From positions 1-10,870 of the forward strand of contig WQUT01000051.1 in NCBI GenBank assembly GCA_009781955.1: a stretch of 10,870 bases of DNA. Direction: 5' to 3'. Within the stretch, counting starts at the first letter, position 1, and every line of letters begins with the position of its first letter. This stretch comes from Pseudomonadota bacterium (GTDB taxonomy: Bacteria; Pseudomonadota; Alphaproteobacteria; Rs-D84). Made by a program: the position numbers and the translations under genes. Positions 1 through 6,327 of this stretch are shown piece after piece. Under the pieces are notes generated by a model. The model did no database searches, was not told the DNA's origin, and saw only the letters and a program-made list of their open reading frames with translations.

Positions 1-33
1 GGGGGATAATTCATAACAAACCGAAAAATAAAA

Positions 34-63
34 CTGGCGCGGGGCCTTAATACCCGCTATGAT
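34..63 (+). promoter_or_regulatory. possible lspA promoter
   Basis: TATGAT at 58-63 is a good -10 match, 21 nt before the lspA start codon. The -35 region is weak: CTGGCG at 34-39, 18-nt spacing. The first 83 nt may instead be the 3' end or spacer of an upstream gene (ileS often precedes lspA in proteobacteria), so this is a tentative call. Confidence 0.25.
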
Positions 64-83
64 TCCCCGAAAAGGAATAAACA

Positions 84-626
84 ATGAAAATCATTCTTAA
101 ATCCATCGCGATAGTCCTGGGCGTGATATTATTGGACCAGCTGGCCAAGGGGATTATACTCTTGCTGCTGACCGGCGGGATGCCGCCCTGGGCCGCGCCC
201 GCTTTTGAACTGATTCCTTATCCCTATCTGCTGGCGCGGGTGACGGCGTTCTTTAACATCGTGTTTACTTGGAATCCGGGGACCAGCTTTTCACTATTCC
301 GCAATCTGGGCGAATCGGCGCCGCTGGTCATCATAGTCTTGTCCGGCGTCATCATCGGCGCGATCGGATACTATCTGTTCGCGCGTTCGCGGCCGGGCAT
401 GGAAAAATGGGGCCTGGCCCTGATTGTCGGCGGCGCAATGGGCAATCTGATTGACCGCGTGCGGTTCGGCGCGGTGATTGACTTTCTGGATTTTCATGTT
501 AACAATTGGCACTGGCCCGCGTTCAATGTCGCGGATATGGCCATCACCATCGGCGTTGGGTTGCTGATACTGAATTGGATATTGATTCAGAAGGAAAGCG
601 AAGTTAAGAAAAAAATTAAGAAGTAA
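84..626 (+). CDS. lspA: lipoprotein signal peptidase (signal peptidase II)
   Basis: LspA is the inner-membrane aspartyl protease that removes the signal peptide of diacylglyceryl-modified prolipoproteins just before the lipobox Cys. The 180-aa protein has four hydrophobic segments (about 4-30, 76-100, 109-122, 150-168). It also has the family motifs: LDQxxK (residues 17-22), an NPGTSFS stretch (64-70), GNLIDR (120-125) and VIDFLDFH (131-138), then FNVADMAI (147-154). By alignment to the known Pseudomonas and E. coli enzymes, the catalytic pair should be Asp133 and Asp151, both present. It is slightly longer than E. coli LspA (164 aa) because of extra residues at about 31-50. The start is set by AAGGA at 72-76, 7 nt upstream. 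It is followed by a structured 198-nt gap and then yidC, on the same strand, with no simple terminator seen between them. Confidence 0.97.
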   Translation: MKIILKSIAIVLGVILLDQLAKGIILLLLTGGMPPWAAPAFELIPYPYLLARVTAFFNIVFTWNPGTSFSLFRNLGESAPLVIIVLSGVIIGAIGYYLFARSRPGMEKWGLALIVGGAMGNLIDRVRFGAVIDFLDFHVNNWHWPAFNVADMAITIGVGLLILNWILIQKESEVKKKIKK

Positions 627-637
627 AAGAAATAAGA

Positions 638-798
638 GACTACCCCGGATTTCCATCGGCGACAAAGTCGCCGGGAAATCCGACCCTTCCGGGAAGGGTA
701 ACTAGTGCTCATTTGTTTTAATTATATGGGTGCTAGATGCCCTTTCCAGAAGGGCCGGAAAGCTTGCAAGCTTGCTTGCCTAGCTTTCCGGGGTAGTC
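638..798 (+). other. multi-branched structured element between lspA and yidC
   Basis: A perfect 11-bp inverted pair, GACTACCCCGG (638-648) and CCGGGGTAGTC (788-798), encloses five consecutive hairpins. These are 647-663/667-681 (15 paired bases, a 2-nt bulge, AAA loop); 683-689/693-699 (7 bp); 702-712/726-736 (11 bp, four of them G-U in RNA); 739-745/749-755; and 757-764/782-789 (this last and the first each share two bases with the closing stem). The G-U pairs fit an RNA rather than a DNA palindrome, at least for the third hairpin. It could be a regulatory RNA, a processing or attenuation site in a lspA-yidC transcript, or a mobile palindromic element. No flanking target duplication is obvious. 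I do not recognise it as a known riboswitch or ribozyme. Confidence 0.6.
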
Positions 799-824
799 AA
801 CGTTAAAAACGGAGTTTTTTTATT

Positions 825-2501
825 ATGGTCAAATATTTGAACAACGGCAGCAGCGGGTTCCAGCAATACATGTCCGCGAAAGAATCTGAAAAGAAATCCA
901 ATATCACAACCGGCGTTTTGTGGCTGGCGATGATTTTACTGGCGGCATGGCTGGCTTATACCTGGCTGACGCCGAAACCGGCGGTCAACAATCCGTCGCC
1001 GGCGGAACCCGCGTCGGCGGCCGAAAATATATCGGATGTTCCGGCGCAGAAATTGCGCGGCGGCGATATTAATGCGAAATTGCAGGGGCTGCGCATTTCC
1101 GATATATCCCTGATGCATTACCAGCAAGAAAAAGGCGGGGCAGAGCCCGTGCGGCTGCTGTCTGGCGACAAAGAATTTTTAGAGGTCGGCATGCTGGCCA
1201 ACGGCACGGCCGCGCCGACCGCGGGAACCGTTTGGCGTTCGGAATTGCTGAAAAACGATTTGGGGCCGGAAATATTGCGCATGACCTGGAAAAATTCCGA
1301 AGGCTATGAATTCGTCCGCGACATAACGGTCACGGGCTATGTAATCAATGTCACGGATACCGTCGCCAACCACAGCGGGCGGGATGCGTCGGTCACGCCT
1401 TATGCGCGGATCGTCCGCGCGGCGCCGGCAAAGCAATCGTCCACGGTGGCCGCGGGCGCCATCGCATTCGTGGACGACGGGATAGAGCGCGAAAGCTGGC
1501 AGAGGATGACGAAAAAAAGCTATGCTTACGATGGTCCCGGCGGATACGTCGGGTTTGAAGACCAATATTGGCAGACAATCGCGAGGATCGGCGGCGAAGA
1601 CCAGACCATGCATATGAAAATGCGCGCCGACGAACTGTTCCAGGCGGATACGGCGGCGGCAACCGCGGTAAACATTCGCGCCGGGGAAACAAAAAGCTTC
1701 AGCGCGAAAATCTATGCCGGCCCGAAAACGCCGGGCGACCTGAAATCCGCCGCCGCCGCCATTCCGGGCATAGAGCGGACGATAGATTACGGCTGGTTCT
1801 GGTTTCTGGCGCGGCCGCTGCTGTGGGCGATAAACGCGCTGTTTGATTTTGTCGGGAACTATGGAATCGCGATAATTATTCTGACAATACTCTTGCGCAT
1901 CGCGATGTGGCCGCTGACGCGAAAGTCTTACACATCCATGGCGGCGATGCAAAAGATGCAGCCGGAAATGCAGCGCATCCAAAAGCTGTATGCCAACGAC
2001 AAGATCCGCATGCAGGCGGAAATGACAAAGCTGTATCAGACGCACAAGACCTCGCCGGTGTCCGGATGCCTGCCCATGCTGTTGCAGATTCCGATATTCT
2101 TCGCGCTGTATCGCGCGCTGCTGATTTCCGTTCCGATGAGGCAGGCCGGATTTTTATGGATCCCGGATTTGGCCGCCGCCGATCCGACATCCGTGTTTAA
2201 CCTGTTCGGCTTGCTGCCTTATTCGGTTCCCGGATGGCTGACCATCGGCGCGCTGCCGATCATCATGGGTCTGACCATGTGGTGGCAGCAGAAGTTGCAA
2301 TCGCCGGCAAACGGCGCGGCGCCGTCAGATCCCACGAATCCCATCGCGCAAACGACAAAGTTTATGAAATGGCTGCCGATACTCTTCGTGCTGTTATTCG
2401 CATGGATGCCGGCGGGGCTGGTGCTGTATTGGACGGCATCCAACCTGTTCGGCATAGGCCAGATGTGGTGGATAAAAAGGCAAGAGAAAAAGAGCAAATA
2501 A
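825..2501 (+). CDS. yidC: membrane protein insertase YidC
   Basis: YidC/Oxa1/Alb3-family insertase: it places membrane proteins in the inner membrane alone or with SecYEG. The 558-aa product (E. coli 548 aa) has a first membrane helix at about 28-48, a periplasmic beta domain (about 80-310) typical of Gram-negative YidC, and the conserved insertase core from about 320. Within the core, Arg358 in ILLRIAMWPLTRKS is the conserved groove arginine (E. coli R366). It is followed by the cytoplasmic coiled pair (about 368-408), SGCLPMLLQIPIFFALYRAL (413-432) and the last helices (about 470-487, 513-548). The C-terminus is basic (KRQEKKSK). The 27-residue head before the first helix is long, but ATG 825 has GGAG at 811-814, while the next ATG (870) has no ribosome site, so 825 is kept. 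The gene stands alone with its own terminator; the usual rnpA/rpmH or engB neighbours are absent. Confidence 0.97.
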   Translation: MVKYLNNGSSGFQQYMSAKESEKKSNITTGVLWLAMILLAAWLAYTWLTPKPAVNNPSPAEPASAAENISDVPAQKLRGGDINAKLQGLRISDISLMHYQQEKGGAEPVRLLSGDKEFLEVGMLANGTAAPTAGTVWRSELLKNDLGPEILRMTWKNSEGYEFVRDITVTGYVINVTDTVANHSGRDASVTPYARIVRAAPAKQSSTVAAGAIAFVDDGIERESWQRMTKKSYAYDGPGGYVGFEDQYWQTIARIGGEDQTMHMKMRADELFQADTAAATAVNIRAGETKSFSAKIYAGPKTPGDLKSAAAAIPGIERTIDYGWFWFLARPLLWAINALFDFVGNYGIAIIILTILLRIAMWPLTRKSYTSMAAMQKMQPEMQRIQKLYANDKIRMQAEMTKLYQTHKTSPVSGCLPMLLQIPIFFALYRALLISVPMRQAGFLWIPDLAAADPTSVFNLFGLLPYSVPGWLTIGALPIIMGLTMWWQQKLQSPANGAAPSDPTNPIAQTTKFMKWLPILFVLLFAWMPAGLVLYWTASNLFGIGQMWWIKRQEKKSK

Positions 2502-2513
2502 AAACTTTGCATA

Positions 2514-2545
2514 AAAAATCGCGGCGCACGGGCGCCGCGATTTTT
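2514..2545. terminator. bidirectional terminator between yidC and the convergent gene
   Basis: A 14-bp perfect stem, AAAAATCGCGGCGC (2514-2527) / GCGCCGCGATTTTT (2532-2545) with loop ACGG, lies 12 nt after the yidC stop. A-runs on the left and T-runs on the right make it work on both strands. The leftward gene stops at 2548, immediately beside it. Confidence 0.93.
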
Positions 2546-2547
2546 AT

Positions 2548-3099
2548 TCATTTTTTCAGTTTTCGGTATAGCTGATCCGGCGTCCAGATAAACGGATTGT
2601 TTATCCCGGCCGCGCGCTTTGCAAAGCCGACGCAGGAAAGGAAAGAAGGGAAATGGCAAATGGTAAATGGCAAATGCGGATTGCATGCCATAAGCTTTCC
2701 ATTTTCCATTTTCCTTTTTACATTTACCATTTCCCACCCCGCCCGTTGCAGCCGCCGCAGTTCGCGCGCGCCGACTGGAATCAGGCGGACGCCGTCAATG
2801 CCGATCTGGATCAAGGTATATAATTCTCCCCCCTCATGCCCACCCCACGCGACACAACCAGTCGCGCGGGGGCCCCGGTGGGGGGGAGTGCCCGCGTTTA
2901 CGCGGGCGAGGGGGGGCTTTCTGGAACTTTTACGCAAATAGCCCCCCCCAGTCGCCCTGTCGGGCGACAGCCCCCCCCAAGAGGGGGGGCAATTATACGG
3001 AAATAACACACAGCAATGCCGGAATCGCCGGCAAAAAATCTGCGGCAGAATCTTGCCGGTCTTTTCAGTGAATGCTATAATCGGTTCGTCGTTTCTCAT
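2548..3099 (-). CDS. unrecognised small protein gene, apparently carrying two in-frame repeat insertions
   Basis: The open frame encodes 183 aa. ATG 3099 is preceded by AAAGGA (3106-3111 region) at suitable spacing, and the TGA stop abuts a bidirectional terminator, so this looks like a real gene end. Residues about 1-33, 96-122 and 156-183 read like ordinary protein, for example TLIQIGIDGVRLIPVGAREL near 95-114 and FIWTPDQLYRKL near the C-terminus. Residues about 34-95 are translated from the G/C-run palindromic element at 2819-2997, and residues about 122-151 from the 7-nt word hairpin at 2648-2735; both stretches are low-complexity. Without them the product would be roughly 90 aa. I do not recognise the family. 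Either the insertions are tolerated in frame, as with Rickettsia palindromic elements, or this is a decaying gene that happens to stay open. The gene at 3189-3527 lies upstream on the same strand, 89 nt away. Confidence 0.5.
   Translation of the reverse strand: MRNDEPIIAFTEKTGKILPQIFCRRFRHCCVLFPYNCPPSWGGLSPDRATGGGYLRKSSRKPPLARVNAGTPPHRGPRATGCVAWGGHEGGELYTLIQIGIDGVRLIPVGARELRRLQRAGWEMVNVKRKMENGKLMACNPHLPFTICHFPSFLSCVGFAKRAAGINNPFIWTPDQLYRKLKK
2648..2735. repeat. inverted 7-nt word arrays (GGCAAAT type)
   Basis: Left arm: GGGAAAT, GGCAAAT, GGTAAAT, GGCAAAT (2648-2675). Right arm: TTTCCAT, TTTCCAT, TTTCCTT, TTTACAT, TTACCAT (2696-2730), followed by TTCCC. The arms are largely complementary and would form an imperfect hairpin of about 30 bp with a short loop. 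The array lies inside the leftward frame ending at 2548. Confidence 0.85.
2819..2997. mobile_element. multi-hairpin palindromic element with G/C runs (MITE-like)
   Basis: The ends pair as TATAATT (2819-2825) plus CCCCCCTC (2828-2835) with GAGGGGGG (2981-2988) plus AATTATA (2991-2997), broken by a 2-nt offset. Inside are local hairpins: CGCGAC/GTCGCG (2849-2854, 2861-2866), GCCCGCG/CGCGGGC (2890-2896, 2901-2907), GTCGCCC/GGGCGAC (2951-2957, 2962-2968) and an 8-C/7-G pair (2971-2978, 2983-2989). C and G runs allow alternative folds. From memory its design (AATTG, C-run, short loop, G-run, CTGTC hairpin, G-run) resembles small palindromic repeats seen in several gut-bacterial genomes; this is not verified. 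No transposase is encoded, and it lies within an open leftward frame. Confidence 0.55.
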
Positions 3100-3113
3100 G
3101 GCAAATCCTTTTT

Positions 3114-3186
3114 TTGGTAATTGGTAACTGGTGACTGGTAACTGGATTTATAAATACCTGTCACCAGTCACCAACAACCAGTTACC
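3114..3186. repeat. inverted 7-nt word arrays (TTGGTAA/CTGGTGA type)
   Basis: Left arm: TTGGTAA, TTGGTAA, CTGGTGA, CTGGTAA, CTGG (3114-3145). Right arm: TCACCAG, TCACCAA, CAACCAG, TTACC (3161-3186). The arms face each other across a short AT-rich loop. The hairpin fills almost the whole gap between the stop of the gene at 3189-3527 and the ribosome site of the gene starting at 3099. Confidence 0.9.
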
Positions 3187-3188
3187 GT

Positions 3189-3527
3189 TTACTCTATCCA
3201 CCCGCGCGCCCGGAATTCAGGTCCCAAGGTGCCCATTGCGGCCCCCCACAAATCCGCATCGCGGCTTTGCGCATATATATTGCGGTTGGGCGCGCGCCGG
3301 CGTTCCCCCCAGCATTTCATAACGGCGAGCATTTCTTGCGATAATTTGCCGGCCAGGAACAGCCTGGTTATCACGGCCTCTATATCCACTAATTCGCAAG
3401 GGCGGTTGCCCAGATCTGTTTGGCGATAGAATCCGGTCCTAATTTTTCGGCTGGATAAAAACCAGAACCATAAATGTTCTGCATCGCGGAACTTCTGCCT
3501 GATATTTTCCAAGGTTTGTGTTTGCAT
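3189..3527 (-). CDS. unrecognised 112-aa protein
   Basis: I do not recognise this protein. The start at 3527 is chosen because AGGAG lies just upstream; a longer frame to 3650 adds an N-terminus with no ribosome site. The product is soluble and mixed-charge, with no signal peptide or membrane segment. It is probably mostly helical. Notable stretches are RDAEHLWFWFLSSRKIRTGFYR (about 14-35), a middle segment RPCELVDIEAVITRLFLAGKLS (about 42-63), GERRRAPNRN (74-83) and the C-terminal RARGWIE. Aromatic and basic residues are frequent. It lies downstream of the virB10 terminator with its own promoter candidate and a palindrome in that promoter, and upstream of the interrupted gene at 2548-3099. 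Any link to secretion is only positional. Confidence 0.75.
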   Translation of the reverse strand: MQTQTLENIRQKFRDAEHLWFWFLSSRKIRTGFYRQTDLGNRPCELVDIEAVITRLFLAGKLSQEMLAVMKCWGERRRAPNRNIYAQSRDADLWGAAMGTLGPEFRARGWIE

Positions 3528-3545
3528 TTTCTCTCTCCTATTTTT

Positions 3546-3575
3546 ATATTTCGCAAAGGGAATTATTCCCAATTG
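3546..3575 (-). promoter_or_regulatory. promoter candidate with overlapping 13-nt palindrome
   Basis: On the minus strand TTGGGA (around 3568-3573) and TATAAA (around 3544-3549) are spaced about 18 nt, upstream of the gene starting at 3527. The spacer contains GGGAAT-T-ATTCCC (3558-3570), an inverted repeat with 6-bp arms overlapping the -35 end. That is a typical operator position, but no cognate regulator is in the window. Confidence 0.35.
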
Positions 3576-3654
3576 CAAGCCCCTTTTATTAAATCCAGGC
3601 GAACTTAACAATAAATACAATTGGCAGTTGAATGGAAGACTGGAAAACAAGGAA

Positions 3655-3850
3655 GGTGGCTGGTAGTTCGTGCTGGTGACTCGTGCTGGTGGTTGGTGCT
3701 GGTGGCTCGTGCTGGTGGCTGGTTAATTTGCAGTGCTGTGTGCGACAAACAAATTTAATTTTGTGGTTACATGCGCAATGCTATTATTCTACCAGCCACC
3801 AGCACCAGCCACCAACCACCAACACCAGCCACCAGCACGAGTCACCAGCA
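3655..3850. repeat. large inverted array of alternating 6- and 7-nt words (CGTGCT + GGTGGCT)
   Basis: The left arm (3655-3724) is built of GGTGGCT/GGTGACT/GGTGGTT words of 7 nt alternating with CGTGCT/GGTGCT words of 6 nt, giving a 13-nt period. The right arm (3791-3850) is its reverse complement; the two ends of the hairpin match exactly over 14-22 nt and the middle is imperfect. The 66-nt loop (3725-3790) is AT-rich and carries no gene I can support. The right arm touches the virB10 terminator at 3853. Confidence 0.9.
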
Positions 3851-3852
3851 CT

Positions 3853-3880
3853 AAAAAACCGCGCATCGCGCGGTTTTTTT
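3853..3880. terminator. terminator of the virB8-virB9-virB10 operon
   Basis: CCGCGC (3859-3864) / GCGCGG (3868-3873) with loop ATC is flanked by six A on the left and seven T on the right. Read leftwards it follows the virB10 stop codon directly, with a U-run after the stem. Confidence 0.93.
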
Positions 3881-6244
3881 TTACGTCTTTATCGGCGGAA
3901 AGCAGTCACCGCCTGCGGTGGGGCAACAGTTGAATCCTTGCTCGCCCATGTCGGTATATGTTTCGCCTGGGCAGCAACCGTGCGCATCCGGCGGCATATT
4001 GTTGTCGCATGTCACGGTATTTGGCGGCGTCGCGCCGGCCGGCGGCGGTGTTGGCGCGGGAACGGGGGCCAGCGGATTTATGGCCTTGCCCGTCGCATCA
4101 GTTTTGATTCCCAAGACCTGTTGGTTGTATTGCGGCGTGTTTTGCGCCGGCGTCGCGCCCGCCGGCGGGATGGACGTGGTCGCGTTGCCCGCCTGGGCCT
4201 GGCCGTAATAGGCATTCCATGCGGCGTTGTTTTTCGCCTGATACATGCTTTGCTGGCAGAGGGCAACCACGGTCCGGTAATCTATTCCCCGATTGAACAA
4301 GTCCTGGGGATTCGCGCGGACAGAGCCATCGGGATTGCAGTATTGCGACAGTTCAAACGAACGCACCTGACCGATCATGGATTCGTAGTTTTCCGGCGTC
4401 GCGCCAATGGTCACTGGCTGACCGCTTATGCTAAGCGGGGTCCCCTTGGCGTCCGCCCCAGGGACTGTCGGGGCAAAGCCATTGTCGGGCTTTGTATTCG
4501 GCGTGCAATTCCCCGCTTCGTCGCACCAGACGACAATCAAATCGTTCGGCGAAAATACGGTGATGCGCGTTCCGGCCGCGATGGAAAACGGCGGAACCTG
4601 GTTGTCTAATAAATCCATCGCCAGTTTCTCTGCGACCTTGTTCCATGTGGTTATGATTTCGTTCTTGGCCAGCTCGGACGATCTGACGGTTCCGGTTTGC
4701 ACGACGGTATTGTTGTCCAGGTCAATCTGATTCACGAATTTATCCGATATCGGCGCGATCATGTTCACCGCGGCCGGAATCAGCGCCGTTATCATCGGCA
4801 TAAAGAACTGTTCCAGGTAATCCGTGGAACCGCGTCCGGGCACGCCGGTGCGACCCTGGGAATCGGCCGAAAACGGCCGTTCGCCGCCGAAATTGAATTC
4901 CACGCCGTCCGGACGGACAAAGCGATACCATTCTATGTTTATGCGTCCGATGGCCTTGTAAGGGCCGGGCAGGTCGGTATCGGCGACGGCGCCGATCATA
5001 AGGGTTCCGGCGGGAATGATTACGGTGCGCCCGTTGTCGGAATACACGTTGCGGTCCACGGTCGCCTGGACCGGCAGGCGGGACGCGTTTTTGGTCGCGC
5101 GGATTTCGTTCACTATTGTCGCGGGTATAGGCTTATACTGGCGCAGAACGAATGTCCGGTCGTAAGGCTCGCTGGATACCGTCGCCTGTTTGCCATTTGC
5201 AAGCGATGAAGGAATCCGATTGTCGCGCGGGGGCGTGCTGAATGAAAAGTGCATGGGGCCCGCCTCTGCATTGACCGGCGCGTCCAGCTGCATCGCGCGG
5301 TTGACCGGAATCGCCGCCGCGGGATTTGACAGCGCGGGAATGGACAGCGCCGCGTTGCCGATGCCCCAGCCGATATGCTCTGCATCCGTGCCGATTTTTT
5401 TGGATGGATCATCCAGCGCCGTTATCATGCCCGTCAGCGGATTGTATTCGCCGATCGGATGCGCGCATTCCGTATCCGTAAACAGATGGAACATATAGCG
5501 CCCGTTTTCGGGGCGTATCCATCCCGACTGCACGCCGGCGGCATTATATCCCGGGAATGCGAATTCATAGCATGCTTCTGTAGACAGCGTGTCATTCCGG
5601 AAATTTTGCGCGGCGGAATTATCCGGAACCTGGCCGTTCTGTTCCTGACCGGGTCCCGTGATGACACCGGGCAGCGGCGCGGGCGGCATCGGCAATGGCT
5701 CCGGCATGACCGGCGCGGGCGGCGGGACGTATACCGGAATCGGCCGGGTTGAGATGACAATCGGGATTTCTTTCATTTTCGTCGCGGATTCCGGCGCATT
5801 CGCGGAATAATACGGTATCTGTATCTTGGTCACCGTCGTCGGCGTTTCAGACGCCGGCGCCCAATCTACGGTAATGCCGCACGTTACGGTTTCCGCAACC
5901 AGCCCGCTGGTGCAGTCGGTTTTCAGCGAAAGCCCGGGTATATTGTCGTTTGCAAATTTTACTTGCGAAATCTTGGTTTCGGTAGAGGCCGAGATAACGA
6001 TTTTTTTCGTTCTGGTATCGCCTATGTCAACATTCAGCCATTCTATTTGCGCTGGCCCGACATAGAGCGTGGATTCCGTCACCAGCGGCCGTTCCACGGG
6101 GGGCGGGGCCTTTTTCTGGGACCCCGGCAAGAGCAGGACCAGCAGTATCAGCACGATCACGAACGCGATGCCCAGCAACAGCCACCGTATGTGCGGCGGC
6201 ACGGTGCGTTTGAAATCAGCGAAAGTTTTTTGTAATTTATTCAT
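3881..6244 (-). CDS. virB10: VirB10/TrbI-family type IV secretion protein, with Ig-like insert and Cys-rich tail
   Basis: VirB10 links the inner membrane to the outer-membrane core of a type IV secretion channel. The 787-aa protein has a short cytoplasmic head, one membrane helix (about 20-40), and a periplasmic Ig-like domain at about 55-167. That domain ends in C..CGITVDWAP and resembles ASH/HYDIN-type folds. A proline-rich linker follows (about 168-198), then a segment with CYEFAFPGY and GWIRPENGRY (225-250). The VirB10/TrbI domain is at about 385-575, with RLPVQATVDRNVYSDNGR, VIIPAGTLMIG and the final TRITVFSPNDLIVVW. A long extension ends in six cysteines (746, 757, 758, 773, 774, 781). 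Classical VirB10 is about 380-480 aa. The ATG lies directly against an array of 7-nt words and lacks a Shine-Dalgarno site. It is the third gene of the operon after virB8 and virB9; DotG/IcmE is the remoter type-IVB equivalent, but the domain motifs fit VirB10 better. Confidence 0.88.
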   Translation of the reverse strand: MNKLQKTFADFKRTVPPHIRWLLLGIAFVIVLILLVLLLPGSQKKAPPPVERPLVTESTLYVGPAQIEWLNVDIGDTRTKKIVISASTETKISQVKFANDNIPGLSLKTDCTSGLVAETVTCGITVDWAPASETPTTVTKIQIPYYSANAPESATKMKEIPIVISTRPIPVYVPPPAPVMPEPLPMPPAPLPGVITGPGQEQNGQVPDNSAAQNFRNDTLSTEACYEFAFPGYNAAGVQSGWIRPENGRYMFHLFTDTECAHPIGEYNPLTGMITALDDPSKKIGTDAEHIGWGIGNAALSIPALSNPAAAIPVNRAMQLDAPVNAEAGPMHFSFSTPPRDNRIPSSLANGKQATVSSEPYDRTFVLRQYKPIPATIVNEIRATKNASRLPVQATVDRNVYSDNGRTVIIPAGTLMIGAVADTDLPGPYKAIGRINIEWYRFVRPDGVEFNFGGERPFSADSQGRTGVPGRGSTDYLEQFFMPMITALIPAAVNMIAPISDKFVNQIDLDNNTVVQTGTVRSSELAKNEIITTWNKVAEKLAMDLLDNQVPPFSIAAGTRITVFSPNDLIVVWCDEAGNCTPNTKPDNGFAPTVPGADAKGTPLSISGQPVTIGATPENYESMIGQVRSFELSQYCNPDGSVRANPQDLFNRGIDYRTVVALCQQSMYQAKNNAAWNAYYGQAQAGNATTSIPPAGATPAQNTPQYNQQVLGIKTDATGKAINPLAPVPAPTPPPAGATPPNTVTCDNNMPPDAHGCCPGETYTDMGEQGFNCCPTAGGDCFPPIKT

Positions 6245-6325
6245 GGTCGTTGGTCGTTGGTCGTTGGTCGTTGGTCGTTGGTCAAAAATCTATTGTTGAC
6301 TATGGACCAACGACCAACGACCAAT
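6245..6325. repeat. inverted GGTCGTT arrays forming the virB9-virB10 gap
   Basis: Five perfect GGTCGTT units plus GGTC (6245-6283) face GACCAAC, GACCAAC, GACCAAT (6305-6325). The 21-nt loop is AT-rich. In the minus-strand mRNA the arms form a stem of about 21 bp; the array begins at the virB9 stop and runs up to the virB10 start codon without any other sequence. Confidence 0.95.
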
Positions 6326-6327
6326 GA

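Noticed and set aside
1179..2045. 288-aa minus-strand open frame antisense to yidC
   Set aside because: It lies opposite conserved YidC core sequence and its product is low-quality, Arg-rich shadow translation.
3528..3650. 41-residue N-terminal extension of the 112-aa protein
   Set aside because: ATG 3650 has no ribosome site, and the extension would cover the promoter and palindrome; AGGAG just before ATG 3527 supports the shorter form.
3683..4609. 308-aa plus-strand open frame overlapping virB10
   Set aside because: It starts in the 6/7-nt word array and runs antisense to the well-supported virB10; the product is Arg/His-rich with no family features.
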